From the NCBI GenBank assembly GCA_021234155.1, contig JAJEKV010000107.1:434001-498000 (forward strand): a stretch of DNA of 64,000 nucleotides, given 5' to 3'. The stretch is from Isoetes taiwanensis (lineage: Eukaryota; Streptophyta; Lycopodiopsida; Isoetales; Isoetaceae). The notes under the pieces are model-generated. The model did not search any database. It saw only the letters and a program-made list of their open reading frames with translations, and had not been told where the DNA came from. The position numbers and the translations under genes are program-made. The first letter of the stretch is position 1. Every line of letters begins with the position of its first letter. Of this stretch, positions 23,675 to 35,035 are shown in pieces.

Positions 23675-24207
23675 AGTGTTGTATTGTGACGTCTAATGCT
23701 CAATGGAAATGTCGAAGTCCTAAGCTTGGCACCCAAGCCACATGCAGCCATTTAGGGCATAAACGCCTTTCTATACTAGCAGGGAAGAAGAAAAGCTTTA
23801 ACGGGCTTAAAGATGACAAGCTCAGTAGCTTCAGGCCATAAAAAGCTTCCTACTGATCTTCAAAAGATCACCATGACTATGCAAGCTTTAAAAGAATAAA
23901 AAGCTTATTACGAATCCTTCAAACATGAATGAGCTGGATCTTTCAAAAAATAAACAGACATCTCACTTTTAAAGAGCATTTGTAAGAAAGAGCTCTTCAC
24001 AAAGCAATAAAGCAAACATTCCGCAACAGAGCATTTCCAAGAAGGAGCTTCGAAAATCCATAAACCAGCAGGATTCTTACCAGAAGATTCGATATTTAGA
24101 CATCCTTCAGAAGAGCGGAAGAGAAAAAAGAAAAAAAGACAGCTGCGAAGTGCAAACGTGGTTGAAGTCCTTGTGTTGAAATTTTGAGAATGGTGAGATT
24201 TAACTTG
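23675..24207. other. Spacer with repeated AAGCTTT motifs, no gene seen
   Basis: Rich in short AAGCTT(T)-type words and A runs. No coding or structural feature was supported. Confidence 0.4.
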
Positions 24208-24558
24208 TCATTCGGGCCGGTCGAAGGAAATTAGTTGGCCAGATTCACGACGAAGGGCGGGAAATTGGGAGGCCCATGTCTCAACCTTGCCGGCATCAGA
24301 TTCAAACTCAGAACTGGCCTGACGTGGTTTCAGCCAATCCGCGGCACAAAGCAGAGCCAGAAAATATAATGGAAAAGGGATGACAAATATAAAAGGGGGA
24401 AGAACATCTCTGCCATAGACATCATAGTTTTCTTCTGAGACTGCTTTTTGAAGTAAACATGAAAAGAAGATTCCGACAGCTACAACATTCTCAAAGCGAA
24501 AGGATTTGTCTGCCATAGCTGGAGCATCGCTCTCCATACCCGAGCTTATGTTGCTCAA
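24208..24558 (-). CDS. Hypothetical small membrane protein
   Basis: A 116-codon open frame. A hydrophobic stretch near residues 27-38 (VVAVGIFFSCLL) and a stronger one near 54-74 (PPFIFVIPFPLYFLALLCAA) suggest one or two membrane segments, followed by an acidic tail. In-frame ATGs at codons 8 and 15 are alternative starts. There is no family match that I recognise. It could be a real small gene or a first exon. Confidence 0.3.
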   Translation of the reverse strand: MSNISSGMESDAPAMADKSFRFENVVAVGIFFSCLLQKAVSEENYDVYGRDVLPPFIFVIPFPLYFLALLCAADWLKPRQASSEFESDAGKVETWASQFPALRRESGQLISFDRPE

Positions 24559-24909
24559 AAGGATTTTGTCCTCTAGTTATAACACCTCAAGGCAGTGCCA
24601 AGCAGAGCTCAAGAGCTATGCCACCGCCATAGCAAGAAAGAGAAACACGGCCGTCGCCATCGGGATCTGCCATAGCCGAGTTGCGAAAGATTTTTAGAGT
24701 TTTCTAATTTCCCTGGCCGTACGATTCGAAATTAGAGAATCGGACGGCTCAAATTGATTTTGGGTGACGTGGCACGACACGTGGCATAGCTAGAATTGCA
24801 GCCTTTTGTGCAGGGGGGTTAGGCAACCCTGCTAAATATAAATAAATAAATAAATAATACGTTGGAAATAAAAGATGTCGGGATTTGAATCAAAGAATTT
24901 GTTTGCTTG

Positions 24910-24957
24910 GAAGCTTGGCAGCAATTTGCTGAATTCTAGCAAGAAAGAAAGAAACTC
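24910..24957 (+). repeat. 48-bp repeat, copy 2
   Basis: Direct copy of 19185-19232 with one mismatch. Confidence 0.85.
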
Positions 24958-25106
24958 TCCAAACATAATACTAGTAGCTCGTCCTCAAAGGATAGTCTTT
25001 CCTTTCATTCCAACCTTTAAAGGTGCTTTTATTGGCTCCCAATTTGAGGTTAGATTCCATAATACTTTCATTCCAACATTTAAAGAGTTTCCATGTCTTA
25101 TTCTGT

Positions 25107-25187
25107 AAGTGGAATACCCATATTTGACCTACAATTTCAAGTAGATAAGTGGAATACCCATATTTGACCTACAATTTCAAGTAGATA
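25107..25187 (+). repeat. Exact tandem duplication of about 40 bp
   Basis: AAGTGGAATACCCATATTTG and the following 20 bases through AAGTAGAT occur twice in a row without a mismatch. Confidence 0.9.
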
Positions 25188-25256
25188 TTGCATAAGTGAC
25201 TGATGAATTAAAAAATACTCCTTTGTCGAAATGGTTTTCTCGAAAAGTAAAAACAA

Positions 25257-25288
25257 AACAAGATGCTGCGCACGGGGGGTTGCCCTCC
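25257..25288 (+). repeat. Terminal motif L, copy 1
   Basis: ACAAGATGCTGCGCACGG followed by GGGTTGCCCTCC. The same block (ACAAGGYGCTGCGCACGG, then AGGGTTGCCCTCC) recurs at 30402 and 40659. GGAGGGTTGCCCTCC is a 6-bp stem with a 3-base loop. Read on the minus strand it looks like a transposon 3' end: hairpin, GTGCGCAGC, then CTTG followed by T. Confidence 0.75.
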
Positions 25289-26479
25289 GATGGCCCGACA
25301 TAGTGTTTCCATATTTCTTGTTTGTTTCGTCATTTCGTGTGTTGAGCCTTGTGTATCCATATATGGTAATAACTACAAGTATAATAGCCAATGGAGTGGA
25401 TGTAAAAAACGCACCTAACACCAACTTACTATGAAGGGTTCTCCTCAAAGGGTTGCCCTCTGGCTCTTAATACTAAATGTTAAGTGGCATCGAATTCAAA
25501 TTTCTTTGCATTCATCATGTGAAAAAGTTCTCTAAACATAACGACTAAGATATAGTGGTTTTTGCTTGATATGTATAACTCCCTGCGGTCTTATAAACTT
25601 AATCATAGAAATGTAGAAGCTACTTAGTTCTAAAGCCCCAATTTCAATCCATTAAATAAAAACAACTTTTAGGAACCGTTGTTGTCTTCCTTCTCCTTAT
25701 AAAGATAGTAACCAACTTAAGTCCGTAAATTCTCATGCTGAAAAGATGAAATGCACATCGGTTCTACTGTTTTGTATCTGCTCAGCAATTTCAGACGTAG
25801 AGTTTAAAAATACTAAAAGGATCTCAAGAGTAATTTCTCTCAAAACTGAGAACTTGCGAGTCAGGAAGCAATTACCGCTTCTTTTGGCACATGAATGCAT
25901 ATCAATTCCATGCCATGTTCTCCAGCAATCTACACAAATAATTAATATGAGCTCTCTAAAGCTAGAAAGAACTCCAACTAGATTTCCATTCAGTAAAAAT
26001 AAATGCAACGCTATAGAACATGAAGATGGTTAATCTAAATGTACACTTAAAATAGAACTCTATGTTAAGAATCAGCAATAAATAATATAAGGATTAAAAC
26101 AGACACTTCCTAGATCTACATTTAACAGAACAGGATGGTAAACATTAACAATAGCAACTAAAAATACATGCCTCTCCTTAAAAATAGAAAATATCTTACC
26201 ACAACATGGGATGCAATGGAGATACCACAAAAGCATTTTCCTCTCTCGAAGTCTCATTCAGCAGAAATTTTCCATCATCAGATTCCATCTCCTTTGGTTA
26301 CATACTAAACCTAGCCTTTGTTGTTCATCCAATGCGACCCCAACATGGCTCCTCTTCTTAGAGTCACTAGCATTGCCCCCATCTCCATCCCCTCTAGCAC
26401 TTTCATCTTGTTGGCACTCACATGTGTAATCCAGCCTCCTCTCTCTTGCACATCTGATCTTCTCAGATGCACATGTAAC
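25289..26479. other. Interior of the L1-R1 segment, left part
   Basis: Several short minus-strand frames (25733-26008, 26258-26527) look partly coding, for example IAGEHGMELICIHVPKEAV read on the minus strand near 25860-25925. None is long enough to name. They are candidate captured exons on the same strand as the cupin fragment near R1. Confidence 0.25.
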
Positions 26480-27927
26480 CAGGGAATAAATTACTAATCG
26501 CATCGATCCGAGACATCGGATCGCCATTCTAGAATGGGACGAGCATGCATGTCATGCATGCATGCGGGCGGCGCATGCCCGTTTTGGTTGGGAGTTCGCT
26601 ATTTCAGGCGCGTTTCTGCATCCACGTCTCATCGGCGCTTCCTCTTCTCTCAGCAGTACCTTATTCTCTTTGAACCCACCCTCCCCCCCTTCTTTGTTTA
26701 TTATATTTTGTACAAGTCCCGCTGGGTGATACTTTTTTTCCACCCGCTGGGTGATGCTATTCTCTGGTATGTTTTCTCGTTTGTTGTGTTGGTGATGTGC
26801 GTGCTGGGTTGGCGGCGGCATCTGTTTTCGGCTTCTCCATGCGGGGGTTTTGGGAGCGATTCTATGCCTTACGTTTGTCTAAGCCCCTTGCGAAGGCTTA
26901 TCACTAGGGTTTTTCCTCGAAAACCCGAAAAGGGCGGTTTTTTTAATCCCGGTGATAAGCTTTCGGCAGTACATCAACCACTCATCTATTAGCATTGTAT
27001 TTTTTGGGGTCCAAATGATATAATTGGATTTTCCTTTATTTTTTTCGTGGGTAGTTCGCATGTGTGCGGCTACCCACTGTCCACCATTGTAGAAAATCTG
27101 CTGAGATGAATGAGAAGCCTATCTATTCCTCTTCTCTCAGCAGTACCTTATTCTCTTTGAATTGTTTCCAGGCAGGGGAGGGGCTTCTTCCTGCCTGGTT
27201 TAGCCAATTTGGCGTTTCTTTCTTGCTATCCTTTACCGGCCTTTGCCTCGTCCTGTGACCTTCGTCCGCGATCCTAGTTTGTAAGGAAGTTCTCTGGTAG
27301 TCGGGCGGTTTGTTGGTTTCTTGCGAGTCCCATTCTAGAATCGCATATTTCTTATTAGCCAGAATGACTTTAGCTAAACTTGCTCGATATTAATCCCAAA
27401 ACTTTCTGTGGTTTAGCTAAACTGTACACATTTTTCCTCTCATACTTTCTAGCATTTAGCTAAACTAACCCAAACATCATCCCAAAAATTTCTATGGTGT
27501 GGCCAACATAAAATATTAAGCCAAATTACTATACTTTTTTTTCAATATATTCCACTTATTTTAGTCATTTTCTTTGTGAAAACATTCTAAAACAATGCTA
27601 ATTAGCAAAGTCTACTACTCAAATTAATTCATAATGCTAGAAACTAAACTACTAATCATATATTTCATATAAACTAGAATGATGCTAGCTAAACTAGCCC
27701 AAAATTCATTCCAAAAGTTTCTATGGTTTAGCTAAACAATACAAAATTTCACTCTCTTACTTTCTAGCATTTGGCTAAAGAGCTCCAAGGTTGGCGCAGT
27801 CCCGAAAAAAGTTAAGCTAAAATTATAATTTTTTTCTCAATTTTTTCCATTTACTTTAGCCAATTGTTTTTGAAAATGTGCTAAAAAATCGCCAAATAGC
27901 TAAGTTTAGCCCTTAAATTATTCCATG
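26480..27927 (+). mobile_element. hAT-like non-autonomous transposon, copy 1 (interrupted)
   Basis: Ends CAGGGAATAAATTA and (reverse complement) CATGGAATAATTTA form 14-bp terminal inverted repeats with 12 matches. The flanks carry a perfect 8-bp target duplication, CATGTAAC (26472-26479 and 27928-27935), the hAT hallmark. Removing an 836-bp insert (26503-27338) leaves about 610 bp that match copy 2 (36868-37463). No transposase is coded, so it needs a transposase from elsewhere. Confidence 0.9.
26503..27338 (+). mobile_element. Insert inside hAT copy 1
   Basis: The uninterrupted copy at 36868 shows the empty site ACTAATCGCATATTT. Here AATCGCA is duplicated on both sides (26496-26502, 27339-27345). 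Near the ends lie inverted CTAGAATGGGAC (about 26530-26541) and GTCCCATTCTAG (27327-27338), so it is a TIR-type element or a composite, with an extra hairpin CGATCCGA/TCGGATCG on the left. TCCTCTTCTCTCAGCAGTAC is repeated at about 26640 and 27128. A 152-codon frame at 26534 is not convincing. Confidence 0.75.
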
Positions 27928-28194
27928 CATGTAACATCAATTTGCGGCCGAGATCTTGCCTTGTTTGATCTGTTCTCTGATAAACTTTGGGATTGAGGCC
28001 ATCACCTTTGTTCCATGTTCTGCATGGAAAAGTATTAGAAGCACATTTATAAGACCATCTATCTACTAATTTACAAACTTTTACAAAACATTATGATGTC
28101 AATATTACATATGAGAGCATGCATACTTACTACAAATATGAAACTAGTTTGACTACATGTACTTTGAACATACGCATGAAAGCAATTAATTACC

Positions 28195-28304
28195 TCTACT
28201 TTGATGATGGCTATGGAATTCTGAGTTGAAAAGGTTCTTCTTACTTCATCTTCTTCCAGATCAAATACTTGAGCTAGAATCTCTTCGGTGAAATAGCACA
28301 ACGA
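28195..28304 (-). pseudogene. Cupin (11S globulin/glutelin-like) exon fragment
   Basis: The minus strand reads YFTEEILAQVFDLEEDEVRR followed by TFSTQNSIAIIKVE, then a donor GTAATTAATT. This resembles the segment between the two cupin barrels of 11S-globulin-like plant proteins (sequence of the type EIL..VWDLEE..V..L...Q...IIK). Only one exon is present, abutting the inner edge of cassette R1, whose CTGGCAG may even serve as splice acceptor. It looks like a captured fragment. Confidence 0.5.
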
Positions 28305-28418
28305 CTGCCAGTTTATAGGAAACAACAAGTTCGGAGCGGTTTCTGGCATATTCTAAGATATACTTAGAATATGCCGAAAACCACATGAGTGAGGGTTCGC
28401 CCCTTCTAGGGGCAACCC
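28303..28418 (+). repeat. Terminal cassette R, copy 1
   Basis: Order on the plus strand: ACTGCCAGTTTA, a palindrome GGCATATTC...GAATATGCC (28344-28375), CCACATGAGTGAGGGTTCGCCCC, then TCTAGGGGCAACCC. The last part is an inverted repeat (GGGTTCGCCCC/GGGGCAACCC). The whole arrangement recurs at 35969, 39266, 45966, 52400 and inverted at 52678. Confidence 0.85.
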
Positions 28419-28789
28419 AAAACACTTGTAGTTTGACCCCTTACCAGTGGTTAATAATTTTAAACACCAAATAAATAAAATCATTGGCATACTTGCATGA
28501 TCAATGGTGCAGAACCAATATTTTAAGTTACAAATTTAAACTTTACAATCCAAAGAACTTCATTATTAAACACGAGAGGTCCAAAAAACCAAGCCATGGC
28601 TATCAGGAAATCATACAGAAACCTATGAGCACAGCTGTGCCACAAAATTATCCACAAGAAAGAAGGAAAAATTAGGGAGGAAGGGTCGAGGCCTACAGTG
28701 CAACAGGGCAAAGATTTATGATCTAAGCTTTCTTATGAAAAATGGATTTCCGTCCTTGCAAAACCACTGCTCAACAATATTGCATAAGT

Positions 28790-29580
28790 AATGACCAAAT
28801 GGTTCAAATTATGCCATTATTGCCTTAAGATTATAAGGCGTAATAGCTGCAGAGCGGCGCCGCCCATAGCCCCCTTTTCCGCCACTAGCCCTGTTTCTGG
28901 CACTGTAGCAGACACCACTGTAGCGGACTGTGTGGCGCCTTCTCCATCGCCAAGCATCACCAGGCGACTTCTTCAAGCTTCTCCGGACTTCTCCAAGCGA
29001 CTTCTTCAAGCTCCTGCATCACCAAGCGACTTCTTCAAGCTTCTCCGGACTTCTCCAAGCTCTTACATCGCCGGACTTCTCCAAGCTTCTGCTTGCTGGT
29101 TTTTTTCGCTTAACTCGAGCCCATCTGTTCCGATTTCTTTCCTTTTTCAACATATCTAGGAGCTGTTATGCGCTGAAGAACTCGTCGGAACTGCAGATTT
29201 CTACAGGGACCAGATACAGATCATGTACTAACTATCTCTGTTTAAAATCGTTCAAAGAACATCACTTAAGTACTTAAAATGTGTCTCCAAGTCTTATGAA
29301 TTCATTTTGACAGGAAAAATAAGCAGCCTTTTTGGAACTTTTTGCATCTTGCGCCTATTCGAAGTTCTGGGAGTGATTTAAAAGATGAAGCTGCTTGCAT
29401 GATTCTCTTGGAGTTTCCAGCAATGGAGTTTCCGATCCACGATGATACTACTCTTGCTTGTTTGCTTGAGACAAAGCAAGAGCTTTGCCCAAAAAACATA
29501 ATATTTTTCAGCTCTGCAATCAGAGGATATTTGTGCAGCTAGATCTAATGACGTTCAATGGATGCTTAAGGTTTGTATTG
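28790..29580 (+). other. Gene-like but unidentified stretch
   Basis: A Ser/Pro-rich frame (28791-29159) contains a minisatellite, and a second frame (29342-29542) begins after GACAG and reads like a globular exon (LLEFPAMEFPIHDDTTLACL). No family is recognised. It may be a decayed gene between the R1 and L2 ends. Confidence 0.25.
28961..29092 (+). repeat. Minisatellite, units of CTTCTTCAAGCTTCTCCGGA type
   Basis: Four to five imperfect copies of GACTTCTTCAAGCT(T/C)CT and GGACTTCTCCAAGC alternate. Translated, they give repeated FFKLL or FSKLL. Confidence 0.8.
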
Positions 29581-29670
29581 CTATGATTTCGTTCATCTAT
29601 TTGTGCAGGACCTCAGGGCCGGATGAAGCAAAATATTCTTGGAAATTTGAACCATTTGGTCATTACGTCC

Positions 29671-29830
29671 GGTAATTGCCTGGACTCAGCTCATTCCGCC
29701 TGTAAAGGGCTCGTGGCGCCCGCCAGACTTCGGCGGCGCCTTTTCGCGGCTCCGCCGCTCGTGCTCGCCTCGTCATGGCGGCCGCCGGAGCCCTTTACAG
29801 TGCGGAATGAGCCTCCTCCAGGCAATTACC
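29671..29830. repeat. Foldback element with a GC-rich loop
   Basis: Left arm 29671-29712 (GGTAATTGCCTGGA ... TCATTCCG.CTGTAAAGGGCTC) and right arm 29788-29830 are reverse complements over about 42 bases with a few mismatches or gaps. The 75-bp loop is very GC-rich, unlike its AT-rich surroundings. No clear target duplication. A MITE or foldback is likelier than a microRNA precursor because the loop is long and GC-rich, but transcription is unknown. Confidence 0.75.
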
Positions 29831-30401
29831 TAGTACATAATTGACATCGCCAGAAAGAAACAGGGCCATAAGCCTTGCGCACTAGAAAACAGACCAAAAG
29901 CCTTTGTCGCTGTTCTGCAACATTCAAAGTTTTGCCTTGCCCCCCAACCAGAAGATTCGAAATTCCAAACCCTGAAGGATTCAAGAAGGAAATTCAAGAT
30001 ATATTTAAAACCCAACTAGCCAGAAATCCCTGTGACAAAGAAACAAGCAAAAAATTGTCCGAACGAAAGAAGAAAACTTGGTGAGAGCCAGCAAAAACAA
30101 AACCAAATGCCTGCCCTTGCCCCACTGAATCCACTCTTTGCTACAGAAATCCCCTGGCTCAGCTATGGCTTCATCCCTACGCATTAAACAAATCGCATGG
30201 CCGAAGGAATCGAACCTTCCGGTTCATTGGCCTCACCATAGCTCTCTTTGTTGTAAACCAGAAGCAAATACACAATTAAGAGAAAAAAAGCCAAGGAACA
30301 GAGAATTGAGTTTGTCGACAAAAGTTTCGCTCTTTTACCCTTCGAATCGGCACGAAGATAAAGCAGGTGCATCGTGCGACTTCACACTAGTAGACCACTG
30401 C
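29831..30401. other. Spacer without a supported gene
   Basis: Two open frames of 60-120 codons overlap here on both strands with no family resemblance. GGTTCGATTCC on the minus strand near 30210 resembles a tRNA T-arm, but no cloverleaf is present. Confidence 0.35.
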
Positions 30402-30434
30402 AAACAAGGCGCTGCGCACGGAGGGTTGCCCTCC
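30402..30434 (+). repeat. Terminal motif L, copy 2
   Basis: ACAAGGCGCTGCGCACGG then AGGGTTGCCCTCC, as at 25257 and 40659. After it, GTGACGTGGCCTAA aligns with GTGAAGTGGCTTAA following copy 3, so similarity reaches about 25 bases inward. Confidence 0.8.
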
Positions 30435-31011
30435 AGTTTCTTGAGGGTGACGTGGCCTAAATCAAACCGTGAAGTCATGTTTTCACAATCTATATTTAAA
30501 TTAAGGTAGACCCCTACCATGTTCTTAAAATCAGTTTGTAGGTCCCCTACATTCATGTACAAGCCCGTCCAGTTCACTGGACGTTAATGAAAATACTATG
30601 AACCAAGAAAATCATGGAGCAGAGAAGACTATGCTAACCGCCACAAGAATATAGTTATCAAGCATAGCCATGTGGATGGTGGTAATTTTCTTACAAGCTC
30701 TTGCTTTGTAGTATTTTAAGTTTAAGAAAATAAAGATTCCTTTCCTGGAGATGGCTTTTGATGAAAATCTGAAGATTTGTTTGACTTGGCGGACAGTGAA
30801 ATCTTCCCTTAGGAAAATATAAAGCTAATGGCTAAATTCTCCACTCAATACTGGTCCTTTAGTTCAGTTATACAACACCTTGACAGTGGTGCACAATTGA
30901 GCATTGCATGAAAACCTTGGTAGAAATGGCTATTTTGTCTGGATGCACGACGGTTGCATTGCTTATTCAGGATTTGTTTGGGGAACTCAAACGAAGTAGC
31001 CACTACTCTCC

Positions 31012-31170
31012 TAAGTCCTACCCGGTTAAAATGAAATATCGAGCCTATGTGGTAATCATAATAGAATCCAGGATTTGACTATCATTTGTATCATGCACCA
31101 AGTCCTACAGGATTAAATAAAATATCAAGCTCATGGTAATCACAATAGAATCCAGGATTTGGCTATCATT
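31012..31170 (+). repeat. Direct duplication of about 75 bp
   Basis: AAGTCCTAC, TATC(G/A)AGC and AATAGAATCCAGGATTTG occur in the same order at 31012-31088 and 31100-31170. Confidence 0.8.
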
Positions 31171-31899
31171 TTGAATCAAGTATTAAATATTAGCTCTCAT
31201 TCCATAGAAGACGTTTTTACATGTGTTTTTTTCAATGCAGAAGTGATAGCTAGATTACTAAGTAGCATAAAATTAACCAACTTTCAGGACTATTAATCAG
31301 TGGATGTTTGTGTATGCAAATAAGTTATTGTTTGTAAGATCCAAATATAGGTTTCGAATTCAAAATACAAAGAATTATCATGTAATAAGCTAGAGAGAAT
31401 TTTGGACTAGAATTATATAGCAAATAGTTGTAATACTAGCTAACATACATATCATAATATACATATACAAGTTTTTGTACTATGAATGGGTTCGTGAGCT
31501 ATGGTTTATGAAGACGCGGAAATAAAATCTAGGCTTAAATGGATTGGAATACACTGAAAGAGTCCAATTTAGTGGGATCCTCATACAACGATTGAAGATC
31601 TAAGCGGATTAAGAAATCCTAAAGGATCTAGAAGAATCTTCAAAGGATCTTAGACAGTCTAAGGATATATTAACATCCCTTTATAATTCTCATTCTTTCA
31701 AATTCCATAAAGATTCCAACATTATCTAGAAACATTTGCATTTGTCACTGCTATTCTATTCTACATAACCTTGGATTTGTTTTTGAGGCCACAGGTGTTT
31801 CGATACATGTTATATTGCAAAATAACATTCTCACCGAGAAAATGTTACCTTTTGGGAACTGGCAATTTCTATACAAAAGATTGTCTACGCATTGGGTGG

Positions 31900-32004
31900 G
31901 TACATGCGCATACTATAAACATAAGTTCGTACATGCACATACTATAAACATAGGTTACATGCACATACTATAAACATAGGTTCGTACATGCACATACCAT
32001 AAAC
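31900..32004 (+). repeat. Four-copy tandem repeat, about 27-29 bp
   Basis: Units of TACATGCACATACTATAAAC followed by ATAGGTTCG. The third unit lacks the TCG, giving the shorter spacing. Confidence 0.9.
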
Positions 32005-33384
32005 TAGACGTGGCCTTCCTCTCTTGTTATTCAATTCCTGAAGGCTTTATAAAACATGGATCTAGCATTATTTTGCTTCCCTAGAAGGCAAAAAACTTTT
32101 AAAATCAATTTGTTTTGTGCGTTTACATAGTTGCTTAAATTTGTCATTTTCAAGTCCTTATAGCATTTCCTTGGTCCTTTCTTATGTTGGATTTGCCTTG
32201 TAAATTTTAGTGTATTGCATCTTTCACTTCCTAATGGACCCAAAAGCAAAAGCAACGTGTACTATCATAATTGACAATTTGAATGACAATTTTCGTTGAA
32301 ATGTGATGTTTTCTTAACTTTTTCGACGTTATAAATCCATATTTTCACCTATAAAAAACTTTTTGTTGATCAACAAGCAACAAAGCCACAACTATCACAT
32401 ATCAACTAGACTATTACTTCTTTTGAAAGGAGTAACAAACCTACAAAATTACCCGTGACCTTTGTCCCCACAACCTTTATGTATTACCAAACCATTTGAC
32501 TACCACCACAGTGAGTCTATACCCCTTACACAAAGTGGTAAAAAAAAATTCAAGGCTAAACTACGACCGCAAAGAATAAAAGCTCCTATGATCAAGTGAG
32601 TAGATGTTAGCCTCCAATAAAGGGTATGATAGAGACCACCTTGCCTTAAGTTGCATCCAGGTTTATTAACACTATTCAAGTTCCGTGCTCACAAATTTCC
32701 TGACCCTTGCAACTGCAAACATGTTATTAACATTTCCAAATTCCCTTCTTACCTTTATTTACATTAAAAAGGGATAATGAAAAGGACATTTTGGCTTCAC
32801 TGCTCAGCACCTTCTCCACAGTACCAACTAATACCAGCATATCAACTGCAACCTTCAGACGCACAGAAGATGCGGGGAATAACGGCTAGCAAATCAATAC
32901 AAAGGCAAAAACAAATGCTTCATGCTCAACGGTCCAATATATGACGCCGTCAACTGCTGGAATCCTAGCACGATTTGTCAGCTGATACTTTGGACCCAAT
33001 TGCTTATCAATGATTGACATCTGAGTCATGTTACACCAGCAGAAGTTGTGAGATGCTTCATCATATATGCAAGGAAAGCATAAACAAAAAAAAACTAAGT
33101 AATGATTACATAGGTCCTTTCGCTTGGTGCAGCAATGATTCCATTAAGGATCAGCAAACACACGTATGCATTTGCCTGTTTGCACAACCCATAATCTTAG
33201 CATCTTGTCATTGAATCCAGTCGCAATATACTTGCAAATGGCATGCCATTGCAAACATTGTAGGGAAGTAATTCTCAAATACACTGAAATTATCATTATA
33301 GACATCAAGATAGACGTTTGCAATTAATCATGCTTACATCATCATTTGTTAAGCAGCCTTTCACTTTGAATTCTTTAGCTTTAG

Positions 33385-33929
33385 TTAGTCTCTTTCAGTT
33401 TGAGATGACTTGAGTAAAAAGTGCATCCTCAACAATTTTCCTGCAAAACCTAATAAATTGGTTCCCACAAGCATTAGAAACATGCCAACCAACCATTTTA
33501 CCTCAACTATAGGACGTGATAGTGCTATCCTGCATCTATTAGCACACACCATCTTGACAGATTCTCCATTGAAAATAATATACGGATTTAAAAGACATAA
33601 TCCTTCATCTTCAATAGCAAGATCAAATGAAGGGAAACAAACGTCCTCATTTTGTTCCTGCACTTGCACATCAGGGCTATGGGGATCTAAATGCAAATTT
33701 GGAACTCGGCCAGTCCATTTTGAACCTAATTGTATGGCGGCTACTCCAGATTTATGGAGATATTCGGCACAATTCTTAGAACAATAGCTTTTGAAGACGA
33801 TAGAGCATTTGAAAATGACGATTTCTCACTTGAAGATCCAGACATGGCATTTGGAGGAAGCAAATGCATCCAAAGAAGCCGGTGATTGCGAAAGCATGAA
33901 GCGCCTGAAAGGAAAGGTCTATTTGGCAT
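33385..33929 (-). pseudogene. Unidentified gene fragment
   Basis: Two minus-strand frames (33929-33741 and 33696-33385) have protein-like composition (EDVCFPSFDLAIEDEGLCLL; IVEVKWLVGMFLMLVGTNLLG, the latter possibly a membrane segment) and are separated by stops near 33700-33745. No family is recognised. It lies in the L2-R2 segment on the same strand as the kinase fragment, so it may be another captured piece. Confidence 0.25.
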
Positions 33930-34751
33930 TTTAAGAACAAAAAACGTCTAGAATAAATATGCCTATCTACATAACATAGAAAGAAGAGAATAAGTTAACA
34001 TGCAAAGTTTACAGAGTGTTATGCATGTGATAGAGGTAGAGAAAAGACAAACAAATATGCTTGCATGTGCCATCTTGTCTATTGCTTCACCACCATGAGC
34101 AGGAGTCAACCTAGCTGCAATCTGTATAGATGGGAACGATGAGGTTATAGAACCCCCGAATTATTCTCCCAAAATGGATACTCCATCTGCTAAATCCTTG
34201 CATGAGAAGTCTGCACTGCACACATTTTGTATCAGAAGTAAGTCTTTGGCAGATCATCAAAAACTATTTTTACTGATGTATGCGACAACTAATACCAACT
34301 TTTTCTCAGAAACATCATATTTCACACTATTGAACACCCTACACAATTCACAATACCTTCTGAATAACACAGCCAACAAGTTGCAAGTGGAAAGAGTCAC
34401 AACCAGCACATTGGTAAATATCGTAAACAAAAGAACCCAATTTACTTGGAGTCTCCTTCGTTACAACAAAACCTATCATCATAACAGCATTAAACAATAT
34501 CATGCAACCTTATAACTATCTTGGTGGACCCAAACAACCCCTTTTGCAAAAGAGCAAATGCACAATAAACTCACATCTAAACTTAGACATAGATATCACA
34601 GAAAATGAAAGTACAGGCATAATATGACACTTATAGCGGCTTGCATGGCTCTGAATTACAAAACGAAAATGATCTCAGAACATAAAGCACCTAGCAAAAA
34701 CTATCTATTAAACTATTAGTGCATATTTTTGAATGTGCTGGAGACTTACAG

Positions 34752-35035
34752 TAACGAGTCTGAAGACTATTTTCCTTTAGAACATCAATAAGAGGCCTGG
34801 ATCTGGATGATGTGGCCTCATCTTGTATGAATGCCAAAACTTCCACGATTCTCCTCATGGATGGACGATGACCTGGGTTGACTTGCAAACAATCAGAAGT
34901 GACCTCTGCCACCAACTTTGCTGCCCGAATAGGATAAAGTCCTTTCAGTTCTGGATCAAACAAAAGGAAAAGTCTATCGGTGTCATGCAAAGAACTTCTT
35001 CACCATTTGATAAGGTCCTTTTCTGCACTTGAGAA
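34752..35035 (-). pseudogene. Receptor-like kinase C-lobe fragment
   Basis: The minus strand reads EKDLIKW, an in-frame TGA, then SLHDTDRLFLLFDPELKGLY and AAKLVAEVTSDCLQVNPGHR, then PSMRRIVEVL, ending at the donor GTAAGTCTCC. This is the αF-αI part of RLCK/RLK protein kinases (DP.L.G.YP, then CL...P..RPSM). The ATP loop and the catalytic HRD and DFG motifs are missing. The stop and the isolation show a dead captured exon of the L2-R2 segment. Confidence 0.85.

Larger units (their letters stand above)
30435..33384. other. AT-rich interior of the L2-R2 segment, left part
   Basis: No coding region recognised over almost 3 kb. It contains the two repeat clusters listed separately (31012-31170 and 31900-32004). 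Confidence 0.4.

Noticed and set aside
24820-24860. AAAT microsatellite as an element end
   Set aside because: A simple (TAAA)n run with no paired end or target duplication.
26534-26992. 152-codon frame inside the insert of hAT copy 1
   Set aside because: Composition is low in coding character, no domain is seen, and it overlaps direct repeats and inverted ends of the insert.
30197-30240. tRNA gene on the minus strand (GGTTCGATTCC arm)
   Set aside because: Only a T-arm-like stem is present. No matching 5' acceptor strand, D arm or anticodon arm could be placed.
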